Of a stretch of DNA of 64,000 bases, positions 1-57,669 are shown piece by piece. The first letter of the stretch is position 1; each line of letters opens with the position of its first letter. The stretch is from Diphasiastrum complanatum (lineage: Eukaryota; Streptophyta; Lycopodiopsida; Lycopodiales; Lycopodiaceae): NCBI GenBank assembly GCA_029204225.1, contig CM055104.1:48304451-48368450 (forward strand), given 5' to 3'. The translations under genes were made by a program, and so were the position numbers. The notes below the pieces were generated by a model. The model ran no database searches. It worked only from the letters and a program-made list of their open reading frames with translations, and was not told where the DNA came from.

Positions 1-269
1 TCAGAAAAATTGGCTCTAATGACATAGAAGAGAGAGTGTTAGTAATATTACCACAAAGTATCAGGACCACAACGGAGATCATTGTATTGACAAGATATTT
101 TGTAATGAAGGAAATGTTGTAGGCCTAATAGGACATTGGCATACATGCCAACTTGACTTTACTAAATATAGGTGAAGGCCCCTAGTATTGGCACACATGC
201 ATGGCCCAATAATCCTAATCAATCCAGACAACAACATTAAGGGTAACAATGTGAACATTAACTCTAACA
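1..269 (-). repeat. LTR of a minus-strand LTR retrotransposon (cut by window edge)
   Basis: Read on the minus strand, a purine tract (AATGGGGAG) is followed at 269 by TGTTAGAG, the usual polypurine-tract/3' LTR junction of a plant retrotransposon. The LTR runs off the left edge of the window, so its other end and target duplication cannot be seen. The TGTTAG start resembles the two other copia-type LTRs in this window (6660 and 17637). Confidence 0.55.
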
Positions 270-3255
270 CTCCCCATTAATGTTCACATTGTTAATAACA
301 ACTATGCATAGCATAAATATGCATCTACATCCTTCATGACGCTTATGTAATGATGATTTTCAACTCTGGTGTATTATCATTGATCATCTGATCTTGAGGT
401 CTTCATTACTCGATGTAGACCTCCTTATGTTGATCCTTTTCATATGAACCTACTTCATATGACTTCCTAATTTCGTGCTTTTGTCTTCATGTCCCTTAGT
501 GCATATGTGTGACTTCCATGAGTACAACATATCAACCAACTTGACTTCCTTTGGATCAACCAACTTGACTCCCCTTGAATCAAATAATGTAGACATGATA
601 ATGAGAACTTTGTTCCTTGAAGATCAACTCCCTTGGTCTCTTTGAGCATCTTCCAACCTACCATAAATATGTAAGGATCTCATCGATACCCATAAAGGAA
701 CCCTCTTTGATTACTAAAGCACCTTCATAATAGTCATGAGTAGGAAATGGACCTGCAAATGTCAAACAAATGTTCTCCAATTGTTTTACATTAACACCCA
801 CTTTAAAGACCTGTACTTTGTAAATAGTTAACTCCACCTGTGCTGAATCCTTGAATTAAAGCCGCTTCAATTCTCCTAGTACCTTCATAAGTTACCACTT
901 GTGATGGACTTAACTAAACTACTCCCCCTGGATGTTCATCTTGAAAACCATTGATAACACTTCATTTTTGCATTCTTATATGAACTAATCTAGCAGCCAC
1001 TTTCCAACAATGATACAAATAGAATGTCATTTATGAATGAAACAAAAGTTTGCATCATCCCCAATAGAAAGATATAAACTTCCTCACACAAAGTATCTGC
1101 TACTTCCTCCTCAAATACCTTCTCATACAAAGTACGTGATACTATCTTCTCCATGGAATCTCCTTCCTCTATCTCACACATAGAGTCACTTGCCTCAATG
1201 CAACTTTCGAACTTAGAAAGCACCCTCAACATGACATCTATTTTATCATTGCTTATGACAAATTCATCAAGAATGTGTCTTGACACTATGTCAAGTGCTT
1301 ATGCAAACTTCTCAACTGGTGTATGTCCATCTTCCTGCCTATTAAGAGATTTAAACACCTCTATCATATCCGGATTCTTTTTCCAAATCCTCCTTCACCA
1401 AAATCATCCATGATGATAAACAAAAGTAGAGATCAAAGATTTCTCATGGCTCCTCACCTTGAAGGAATCTTTCTTCACTTAAGAAGACTTATTGATTTGT
1501 TGAGGCTAATCAATAACCTGTTGATTCAACAAATGAATCCCGTTGTTTTTATGAGACTAAATAGCAACCTTGCCAATTGATTTTTAAAGGCTAATCAACA
1601 TCTTTAGCTCTCAAATCTTATTGGAAATAACAAAATGTACCACATGACAAATTGTGTAGTACTTGTACCATTCAATCGAGTATGCTTCAGGTTTCTCATA
1701 GAAATCTTCAACCACCCTTAGCCAATAACATGCGTTCTTGCATGCAACCCAACTAGGATTACCTTTTGCGTTTTGGTGGTCTTAGAAATATCCATCAATA
1801 ACCTTAGTCAAGAACATGCACATGTGCATGCATCCCAACTAGGATCACTTGACATTTTGGTTTGTCTCCACACCTTTGATGGAAAATTAACTCGATTTGC
1901 ATATTTTGATCTTTGACTTTGCTAAACCCTAAATTTTAGGGTAAAATTTCCTTGACCAAAAATATTGGCCTCAATAGCAAATTCACTGCTCCATGCTGGT
2001 GCCCTAACTTGTAGGTTTATAGCTGACCTTAGAACCTGCTAAAACCCTAATAGAGTTGTGTTGTTGAAATAACAATCTAGTGCCCTAAGTCAACTCTTTG
2101 GTATCTTAACAACATTTTGGTCCTCCACAAGCTGATTGCCTTACACTTGTTATTGCCCTTGAACTTGATTAGACAGCTTCCTTTGACCATGTTTGACTAG
2201 GTCAAATGTTGCTCCACCTAGCTTGTAGGGGTCTGATGCCTTTTGCTGGTTCTGAACTTGTTTGAACTCCCTAGCTAACAAAAAATGCTCTCCACACTCT
2301 AGCCTCACATTAGTGAATAGAAGCAAGCAACAACACAAGAATTCCCCCCTCCCTATGGGCGCCCTCACCCTCTCTTATAGATTGGGAAGCACTAGAGAGT
2401 GTCCTCCCAAGCCAATGAGAAGAGGGGAGGCAAAGGAAAGGTCAAGAGTCCCATAAGCTAGTGGAAGGTCAAGAGACTCTTTCCATAACTCATGTTTCTT
2501 GAATAACCAATTCCTGGATGCTTTAGGGACATCAAGGTTCCATAGTAGGTGTGCCCTCCTACTAGGTCCCAATGACCCGTATGTGATGGCAAACTTTGGC
2601 CCAAGGCTAAATATGTGATCATGGCTCAAGGTTGAGGCCCAAGGTTTAGGAAAACAAGCCATTTAGCCTCCCAGATACTAAATGCACACATAGGGGTCAC
2701 TGAAGTACTGCTAGTTACATAGGTATGTAACAACATGTCTCCTTTGTGATGTTGCCAAATTATCTAACTATTATCTTCGAGCATAGCCTCCTGCTAGAGC
2801 CTCGCCTCCTCGGACTTCTCTTAACTAGAGGGTAGACTCTAACTAACCCTAGGTAGTTAGGGACTTAAAATACTTCAACAAGCTTTTATTAGTTGTTGAA
2901 TTTCATTTGAGAGCTATAATTCTTTCATTGGTGACTAAAATATGATCATCACAACTGTCCTCAATGTTATGATTTAGAATTTGTGAGTTGCTTATATGAA
3001 ATTATGTATCAGACATATTTCGGACATATTGAAATTTTTTTTGTCTATAGTGGTCTTTATAACCTGAATTGGTCATTATTTGCTTTGAAATGTGTACAAA
3101 TGGTTGATATAACTCATGGAACATCTAGATGAAATAGACATGATCAAATATAAAAGGAGTTTTTTCATATTGAGTTTCTACTATGTGACCTTGTGAGAAT
3201 GAGATCAGAGAAACAAGTGTTAGAATGAGGTGGTGAATGACACACTTTGACATAG
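270..3255 (-). mobile_element. Internal remains of the minus-strand LTR element, plus upstream intron of NOT3
   Basis: No exon of NOT3 is visible here, so this is intron 5' of the first visible exon. The minus strand holds only short broken reading frames (for example about 990-1420, acidic, perhaps a worn gag). Around 2150-2450 the minus strand has a TATA-like CTATAAGAG and a GC-rich leader that could be the second LTR. I could not recognise integrase or reverse transcriptase, so it may be a non-autonomous or very old element. Boundaries are not resolved. Confidence 0.3.
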
Positions 3256-48329
<45,074 letters not shown>

Positions 48330-48424
48330 AGAGTCTGATTCCCATGCTCGTGTACACTGATTTAGTCAACGCTCCATGATTTGTAAAGTTGTCATTTGCT
48401 TGCAATTCTAGAAAAGTCACTATT
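48330..48424 (+). other. NOT3: NOT3 proximal 3' UTR
   Basis: Sequence directly after the stop codon, presumably 3' UTR. No poly(A) signal is clear here; AATAAA occurs further on at about 49185, so the transcript end is uncertain. Confidence 0.4.
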
Positions 48425-48915
48425 AGTTTATTATGCCATGGATAAGCTTTGCCTTCTCTTAATTTGAGTTTCAGATATTAAGGTCCTCGAAGATCTCTCC
48501 AGTGCAAAAATCATTTTCTCTAGGAGGAGATCAACTTAGATGACACTAGAAGTAAAATTTCATGCCAGCGTTGGCTCACAAATGCCTGATGACATTACTT
48601 CTATATATAGAAACACAGAACTTCTGTAGAGCAAATATGCTCACTATTTTGTACATGATGTACATAAGCAGTTAATTGTGCCATGGATAAGCTTTGGCTT
48701 CTCTTAATTTGAGTTTCAGATATTAAGGTCCTTGAAGATCTGTCCAGTGCAAAAATCATTTTCTCTAGGAGTAGATCAACTTAGATGCAACTAGAAGTAA
48801 AATTCATGCTAGCCTTGACTCACAAATGCCTGATGACATTACTTCTACATATAGAAACACAGAGAACTTCTGTAGAGCAAATATGTTCCCTATCATGTAC
48901 ATGATGTACATAAGC
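48425..48915 (+). repeat. 245-bp tandem duplication downstream of NOT3
   Basis: 48425-48670 and 48671-48915 are copies differing by scattered substitutions and small indels. Both start AGTTnATTnTGCCATGGATA and end in TGTACATAAGC. If transcribed, it would duplicate part of the NOT3 3' UTR. 48916-50112 beyond it shows no gene, only GAT-rich simple sequence near 49900-50050. Confidence 0.85.
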
Positions 48916-50112
48916 AGTTAACCAGAGTTGAGGCTTGACTTTGAGTGGAGCTACTGGTTGAAGGTAGTCTCTTGAGTTGCAGATATATTGATTGCATGTA
49001 ATGCGAGAATATCTGAGAACAACTGCGAAGTATACATGCCTAGTGAGCTTTCTGATGATTCATTATACTTGGAGTGTTAATTGTGTGAACATCCAGTGCC
49101 GAGAAAGGCTAGAAGTCAAAAGGGATTGAATATCATATTTTTTTGGGTCTGTCGAAGCCTCAAAATTCATATATAATTAACAAAAATAAAACTCTGCATC
49201 CAAGGTAGAAAACCTCATATCATCAATGGCGCAAAGGTCATAATCATGATCATTTTTTAGTACTTGTTGTGTTTGGCCAGTTTCAGTGATCCTTACACCC
49301 TTGTCCATGTAAACTTGGTAGGAGTACATGATTAAGGAGATAGTACGGCTACATAGGATGAGAAGTGGCTAAACCCATGATGCATATATTGTGGGTTTAG
49401 TATACGTGCAAAACTGGGTTAAATCCAAAATTTTAAGAACTCTTATGTATTTTTTGATTAGGCCATTTCTAGAAAATTATAATGGCATATTTGAAATCTC
49501 AGTTTGAAGGTTTTTCCCAGCCTCGAGTTCAATTTGCACTCCAGAAGTTTGTTTCAAAAGCATTTTATGTACATGATTCAATGTGCTGTGGAAGTACGAA
49601 GTTGGAAATGCTGCGATGAATGAAGGCTGATGGTTATACTCCATTGATCTTAATACTGATGATCCACACATTTTTGGCAGTTGTTGGCAGGGTCTGAATG
49701 AGGTGATCCTTTGTAGTGGATTTGCTTGTCATGCAGTGGATGAATTTGTTTATCTTCTTAATATGTTCATTTTACATTTGGTGTACATATCTAAAGCGAA
49801 TGATACAAGGATTAGATGGTAAAATGGAAATTCTGTGTTCCATCAGGTCACAAGGATGGATGTAGTAGTTGTGGATGTATGGTGTGTAAGTACATAACAT
49901 CATTAATAACATTATCATCATCATGAGAAGAGGGATGATGAGCGATGACCAGAAGTGATGATTATATTGAGCTTTTTAAGAGGAGTGATGACTATGATGA
50001 TGAGAGAATATGGGGAGATGATCATGATGATAATGGAGTTGGCAAAGATAGAGAGGAGATCATATTGTTGTATATAACTGATGGGAAGAGAGGTGGTGAC
50101 CATAATTAGTGG

Positions 50113-50660
50113 ATATGATGCATAGACTTAATGAACCGTTATCGGTTCACCACGGTTCTGAGAACCGTATAGTGAACCGTGCGGTTCTTAAATTTTTTTG
50201 CTTAGAACTGTGGTGAACCGTACTGATTAATTAATTAATTGATTGATTAATTTTTTTTAGTTTCCCTCCCAAAAATAACCCAAAAATATGCAAAAAAAAG
50301 GCCAAAAAAATCTGTGAAATCTGTGAAATCATCTGTATCATCTGTGAAATCATTTGTATCATCTGTCAAATGACTCAAATCATCTGTATCGCCTGTCAAA
50401 TATCTGTACATCATGTGAAATCTGGGAAATCAGTGATGAATTCAGATGACTTCACATCTGTCAAATCATCTGTATCATCTGTCAAATCATCTATACATCA
50501 TGTGAAATCTGTCAAATTTGTATCATCTGTGATATCTATGAAATCATCTGTGAAATTTGTGAATTTGGTAACTAACTAATTAATTAATTAACCGTGGTAC
50601 GGTCCTTCCACGGTTCCCAGGACCCACGGTTCTGGGAACCGTGGGTTCTATGATATGATG
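50113..50660. mobile_element. MITE, GGTTC/GAACC family copy 2, with internal tandem repeats
   Basis: The element spans 50121-50652 and is flanked by identical ATATGATG (50113-50120, 50653-50660). Its right end is the inverse of the CATAGAACCCACGG end of the nested MITE at 29027, so they are one family in opposite orientations. The centre (about 50315-50570) is a run of short repeats such as ATCTGTGAAATC and ATCTGTATC. Confidence 0.87.
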
Positions 50661-53079
50661 GGTGATTATACTTTTGACAATGTAGAGAGAGGTCATGATG
50701 ATGAAGACCATTAAGAGTGTTGGCTTTTTACGATTTGCTGGAAGTCACACTATCATTTGTTGATGTTGCATTTCCAAGTCTTGAAGCTATTTGTCTTAGA
50801 TTCATTTCAATCGTTTATGCTTATTGGAGCTATTGGTGCACTTGCAATAAAGTTATTTGTGGTTCATTACTTTGAGTTTGAATTCTTTGTGCACAGGTTT
50901 CCAGTGCATGCCCCATTTCCTAGGAAGAAATAAGACAAATAACATTGGAATTCTAGGAATTGGGTCAAATCTCCAAAGATAACATCATGGTTAGAATAGG
51001 TATGCAATGATCTGTCCAACGATCTCATCATGTTTTGGCCCCACGTAAGATATTTTGTCATGCTTGTGTATTGGCTAGTTGATTCTCAATTTGTTGGCTC
51101 CTTTTGTTGAGCTTCTTTGGAATTACCCACTTGTTTTTTAAACTTCCAAAACATTAACCTGTTCTATTTGTACCATTTGTAATTGGTTGCCCTAGTTTGT
51201 TCTTGTACATTTGCTTTCTCTTACTAAAGCATTAGTAATTCAAAGTGACGACACAAATGTGCAATGTGATTCTTTTGCAAAATCAACTATTTGAAATCAA
51301 GCATGGTATTGAGAATTAAACATCACAATATTAAGCATTGAGATTTTGTGGCCCATTGTAGAAAAATATTGAAAGTATGAACATTGACCATGAAACTCTC
51401 CCATGGAAAATCAGTCCTAAGCATTGCTTGATCTTATTCCTGAATGATGATTGTATTGCTTCTTATACTATAAGTAAGCTCCTCCATAAACTTGTCCTAT
51501 TAAGGGTCCCATGCATTAGTTCTAACGGAATTGCCTTCAAACGAATATCAATAATAGGTAACTATCCTTTGCTATTTTAAACTTCTATAAAAAAGTCACG
51601 TTAACCTATTAACATTATGACTTTGATTGGACTTTTAACATTCTTTGCCTCATCAGAACTTGCCTTTTTAGAATTAGAGGAAAATTGTTGGTTTAAGTTG
51701 GTTGACAATTGAGATCCTTGCTACAGAAAAAAAAAATCTGGCCTATGTTCAAAATGCCATTTTTTGTTACAAAAAAAGGCATTAATCTTGATGCATTATC
51801 CACAATATAGTCAAATAGGATGAAACAACAACATAGTAGGGTGAAATATTTCTCTTGCAAGTATTATGGGATTATTAGCAAAAGACCTCAAGTCTTTGTT
51901 GTTCAAAATGGGTCCAGCCTTAAAGTTAGGTAAAAAACTTGTGTCAAAGTTGTCAACAAATTTCAGTGCCGACCTCAGGTTTTAGTGCCATGCATTAGCA
52001 CCTTAGTTTGCCTTGTGTAACCGATATAAGCATGGACCTATTTTGGGGTGGGATCGTACTATGTATATAGATGTGGGAAGACCTATTATCATTCATTAAG
52101 TACTTAGGGAGTGGGTGGATGGTAGGAGCACATGTGAGGTTAGATGTATATCTAGCCATGGAGACGAGTGTTAGTGAGAGGTGAGTTTGGTGGCCGATGG
52201 TATGGGACATCAATTATAATAGAAGGCTTCATCCAACTTGATAGCTATCGTGCTCGAAGGTGAGACAATAGTGTCTTTATGAATGAGTGAAAAAAATGTT
52301 TTGTCACTTGATGTTGTGCGGTCACCTTACAAGAAGAACTCACACTTCCACTCCTTAGCATAGAGCAGTGTGGGGTACCCCACTAAGGCCACATATTACT
52401 TTAGTTTTCATTTTTGTACTCATCTTTAAATCAACAATCTAATTCTTATAAAAACATTGCTATAAGTTACTCTAAAGAAGAATCTAATTTGTTGTTGTAT
52501 CTGAATTGCGTAATTCTAATACCAATTCAAGCTGCAACTCTCTTATGACCTACTAGATTCGATGTTACTCTCACATGATATTGTTATACTTGTTTTGTTT
52601 GTATTACAATTATCTCAAAATAGCGAACAATAAATAACTCAATAAATAATAGAGACTCCAAAAAAGATGATTTAGATACAATTTTTTTTTTTTTAAATTG
52701 AATTTTTTACAAAAATTGTCAAGATTCAAATGGTTAACAAACATATGTTGAATCATAAAATAAAAATTTCGTTTATAAAAAATCATGACAAGACTAATGA
52801 GAAATTTTATTGAATTATTTTTTATACTCAACTATGTATATACAAAAATGAATTTAGAAAGTGAAAACACTAATAAATTAAGATTATTGAATACTCAAAA
52901 ATATTTAACTATGATTTTGGAAAATAGATTTTGACTTTTGTATTTTAACTTTCTCCAAACCACATTCTCAACATAAAATGGAGATAACCAAGTTTTATAT
53001 GCAGCAGGTAATTAAAGACAAAAAGCATACCAAAATGATACAAATAACCATCTTCAACTACAAAAAACTTTAGATTACT
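50661..53079. other. Intergenic stretch, nothing recognised
   Basis: AT-rich, with no credible coding or repeat structure. Confidence 0.5.
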
Positions 53080-53560
53080 CTCTAGAACTGAATCTAGACG
53101 CCCAAAGTTTTGCTAAATATAATTTAGTTGTCAACCTATTTTGTTTTCTAGTTGATGGTGAAATTGGTCCAACAAAATGTACACCCCACTTTTGAAAATA
53201 TATCAATGATAGAATAGGTGTTAATGGCCAATACATAGAAAATGTAGGTATATCATCATTTTTACATGGAATACACTTCTAACTGAATAGTTTGACATAT
53301 TTATATGAAGTTGGCCACCAATAATTTGCGTTTAGTATTTTCTTGGTAAACAACTAATTGGCAAACATCAATTGATGAATTAGTCAGAGATGTTGATACC
53401 ATATCTTTGATAGTGCCAAGGTGAGATCCACACAGAGTGAGCTCTTGACAACAAACATGTACGTTAGGAATTTTAAAGGATGAGCTCTTAGTTGTTTCTA
53501 TGTAATGAGTAACAATTAAAGGAATAGAAGAGAAAAATTGACTAGCCATTTTGAAATATA
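53080..53560 (-). pseudogene. Ty3/gypsy integrase remnant
   Basis: On the minus strand, broken frames give QLVVYQENTKRKLLVANFI, then, after stops, a segment like MYWPLTPILSL and WGVHFVGPISP, matching the zinc-finger-to-core transition of gypsy integrases (W..DFVGPI). It is highly decayed. Confidence 0.55.
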
Positions 53561-54529
53561 CTTAAAAACTAGAAATTTTTGTTGTTGATGATAACTACCA
53601 TAGAATCAGACCAATAATTATATTTATTGTTTCTAAACAATTCAAGAAAAATAACTTATGCACTTGCTCTCTATGCCAAGCATAGGGAGGAACATATGGC
53701 TATGCAAAATTGAATAGACGCAGATAAAAAAACACATCAAAAAAAGAATGCAAAAAATTAAAGATTGTGTGTGCCATCCAATTAATTTTTTCTCTTAAAC
53801 ATTATTTTTAGGGTTAGGGTTTTGAGTTAGGTCAAGCTTAGGGTCGCATTTTTCCTAACAAAGGGTGTTGAGTTAAAGGTCATGAATTTATCATGAATCT
53901 TAGAGGTCATGGCCAAAGAGGGGCATGTTCGAGAAAAAAAAAAAAACTAATTAAGGCCTTGCTAGCATGCATTACCCACCTCATCCACTACTAGAATGAC
54001 CAAGCAATCAACTATTAACCTTTTCAATAGATTTCATCCAAAAAATCTAACATGAAAAGGCGAGTTAATGTTTTGTTTCATATTTAAATATTTAACATTT
54101 AGATTTTTAATTTTGAATCAATGATTTTCATATTCTTAGCATAGGAAATTGGTTTTTTCAAGTATGAAAATTAGATGTCTTTATTTATTTTTGCTATGCT
54201 CAACATAGCAAATTTTTCTTTTGCTATGATGAGCATAGGTAACCCAGACGTCTTAATGACCAAAAAGAGGAGAGTTTTCTTAGCTCATGTATCTTCTATT
54301 ATGTGAACATAAGAGTAAGAGTCCTTAGAACCATCAACATCAAGAAAATGAATTATAGTGGCAAAAGCAAGACTGGGCACCACAATGAAAACATAGGCAA
54401 CATTCTTACAATAAAACATAGGCACTTGTCATGCATGTCAAAAACATGAGGGTCTTGAGTGATAAAAGCTTGCCAGGATGACGAGAAGCCTCAATTGCTT
54501 GGTAAAAAGATTGAAAATGAAGTTATGTC

Positions 54530-54830
54530 AAAAGATTCCCAAATGTCATACAAAAAAGAGAATTGACTGCTCTACTACTCTAGGTACTTATGCTGGAGTG
54601 TGAATTTAAGGAACATAAAATGTGATTTAAAAATGGAAAAGGTTTGCCACGAGATTTCCAAAAGCTCATAAAAAAGAGAGAGAAGTTTACTGTACTACTA
54701 TGGGTACTTATGTTGAAGTGTGGATGTAAGGAACAAAGTGTATCATGGAGACTTTAAGGTCATACTATAGAGATAAGATTGCTATGTTGAAGTATGGATG
54801 CAAGGGACATAACATGTGATAAGAAAATGG
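54530..54830. repeat. Degenerate tandem repeat, about 118-bp unit
   Basis: Two units and a partial third share phrases such as GGTACTTATG, GTGTGGAT and AAGGAACA. The surrounding stretch 53561-55200 has no recognisable gene. Confidence 0.45.
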
Positions 54831-55219
54831 GTGAAAATGAAGAGATGTCATACCATACAAGCCCACATAAGCTAGCAATGGAACAAGAGATAAGATGACC
54901 CTGCTGAATGTCAAAAAATAGACAAGAAGGCTCCATAAGGTGGGTATATTAGGTTGCCAAATCACCAATATGTTATAAACTTAAACGAATATCTCATTGT
55001 CATACAAGCCACTAATATGGATCAATCATAGTTAGACATTTGTAGCTATACCTTTGTTCCTCTTCTTAATGATACATTTGTTACTAAAAAGTAGATGTCA
55101 AATTTCTAAAAGGTGATCACACTTATAGAAAATATATTTCGAGAAAGTTGAAGAACATATATCACTTTGTAGATGGTCCTAGGTTGTGATAAGTGCTAAA
55201 CACAATGGATCCAATACCG

Positions 55220-56300
55220 TTTACTTGAATTTTATTTCCATCACCCAAAAAAACTTGTCATTCAACATCATTGACTTCTTGAAAAGTAGAAACCAATTCT
55301 TATGTGAAGTCACATGTTGACTACGAGTCGAATTAATCCACCAAACATCACACTTTTGATCTAAAGATGTGGAAAAAAAGTTTAGGCTAGATACTACAAT
55401 CAAATTCTTCTTCACCAACAAACTTGTCAATTTTCAGTGATCAAAACTTATCCTTCTTGATGTCTAAGTTACATTTGTGGCAACATTCCTTCCACCATAG
55501 TTGCATGCACCATGCTTTGTCTTGATGGCCATTGTCTTTACCTTTGAAATTGTCATCATGACCTATATTGGAAGAAAGATTTTTTTTTTTTTGGAAATTT
55601 CTTTTTGCCTTCACCAAGAAATTCATGATCTAATAACCGTTAAAATGATATAGTAGCCCTACTATTTTCTTCTTGAAGTAGAAGTCCTAAAAATTGCTTA
55701 CTATTTTATAACATCCTTATGGCCAAAAGTTATTCTATAACAATTTATTGATAGCTATTATTTAGACCTTGTAATGTGATTTACACAAGGTCTCTAGCAC
55801 TAATGCTTTCACCAATAGCTGATAGTTTATCTTTTAGATCCTCTACTCTAGTAAAATAGTTATTAATTTGTTGAAAATTTTTACTGACTCTAATAACAGA
55901 TGGTTGGGGACCAAAAATAGAATCAGAAACAAAAATTTAATTTGAGCAATGTACTAGGAGCTTGACAATTGGCAGAGAAACAATGGCTTAATTCATAAAG
56001 GGAGCAACACCTTTTATCAAATGCTAAAATCTTTTTGGATTCTCAAAGATAGTGTAGCCTACAATATCAAACTTGGCCTTATGATCCAAAGAAATATTTT
56101 TTAACAAAGATGTAGTCTTCCTAGAAGAAAAATTTCATGAATTCAAAATAAAGAAGCATGAATTTCTTTCAAGTTTGAATTGTGAAAAATTGTCAAAATC
56201 TATCTTGGATATTTTCGTGTTTCTAGTTTGTGAGAAAATGTTAGTAAAAATAGTCAGTAAAAATAGTTTAGTCACGTTGACTTTAGGGGTATCATAAAGA
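55220..56300 (-). pseudogene. Decayed copia gag-protease, minus strand
   Basis: Minus strand. Broken gag (ISKIDFDNFSQFKLERN near 56200, then VEDLKDKLSAIGESIS near 55830), a worn Lys-rich nucleocapsid region (55626-55441), then WWINSTRSQHVTSHKNW at about 55340. The last is the copia protease motif, with DSG changed to NST. Stops are frequent. Confidence 0.7.
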
Positions 56301-57669
56301 TTTTGTATCAAGCGTCTTGGTGCAGAACTTTGATAGGGCCAAAATTGGCATAAAGCCTCAATTTGGCCAAAAATAGATTGTGATGCAAACTCGAGGTAGT
56401 TAGGCTTGTGACACATGTGTAGATGTAGTTTGATGAGTGATGAAGTCAAAGTGTTGGCAAAAGTCAAAGGGTCCAATCACAAGTGAGATTTTCATAAGAA
56501 GGGTCCAATAGAAGTGTACGAAGGATTCATCACTCATCCAATAGGATTAGAGAGGCTATGTTTGAGGGGTCCAATATGATTGAAGCATGGATCTCCACGA
56601 GTTCTATATGTACTATTATCTTCCTTCATTGATTAAGTAAGTTTTTGAGTCAATTTAGAGATCTCTCAATTTTGTGTGTATTTCACTTTCTCTCTCTACC
56701 CGAGTTCAATTGGTCTGTTCTCTCTCTACCCAAGGAGAGGAACTTAATTTGCCTTAGAATTTTCATGATGAGCTTCCACACGTGTGAAACTACTTTGGTT
56801 ATGAATGTATGTATGTAACTTTGCCTTAGATTTTGACATTGATCTTGGTTGATCTAACTTGTGCAAAAGCTTCGCTTAGGAGTTCACACATTAGGGAATT
56901 TCCCCACGTGTGAATTTTCACATGGTATCAGAGCCTACCTAAGCTTTTGATGCATCTAGAGAGTGAAAATCAAAAAATTCATGAAAATCAAGATCTAGAG
57001 AGTGTTGGTTGCATCTCCCATGCTATCTCAAGGAAATTTGGATGAAGAGGGTTCATTATCATAATGATTGAATCATTTCAGGTAATGTACAGAATTCTGT
57101 GTGCAGGCACGTGTGAAGTACATCCAAATTCATTTGAAAAGTTCTCTTCCAAGTTAGATCCAAATTTGGTGCTAGATAGCTTGTTTGTTTTGCTGGTTTT
57201 TGTAGCAATTTGTTTCAATCCATTTGGTGGAGCCTATCAAAAGTTATATGCTTTTTAAGAGGGTTAGGTAGGGCACCTAGACCTTTGGGGACACATTTGG
57301 TTTGATCATATCTTGCTAGTTTGACCAGAAAATTCAAGAAGAGGCTTGCCAATGTCACCTATTTGAGATGTAGTCATCATTTGGAGGTTATAGCCACATT
57401 GTTTCTTAAAACTCCATTGTATTAGACTGATTTATGGATTCTTTGAGTGTTTCACACGTGCCAAAGATAGTTTGACCCAAGCTTTGCCTATACTCCATCA
57501 ATTGATGAGAGCTTGATCTAGTTTGAGAGAGATTGGTAGAGCTAGTGAGATCCATCTCACATTTTGTTGCAAGATCTTGCATAGGAGTTGGTAGTACACC
57601 TTCAAGGATTCTATAGTGAAAGAGAACCAACATTTATTGTCTCATTACAAGGAGTCTTCACTACTTTTG

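Noticed and set aside
1-3255. Search for NOT3 start codon and first exons
   Set aside because: No sequence resembling the conserved N-terminus (MGASRKLQ...) was found on the plus strand, so these exons are outside the window.
50310-50570. Short repeats resembling a CRISPR array
   Set aside because: Units are contiguous, variable and without spacers, inside a MITE in a plant genome.
56923-56934. TGGTATCAGAGC as part of a tRNA gene
   Set aside because: It is the primer-binding site next to an LTR end; no cloverleaf can be formed around it.
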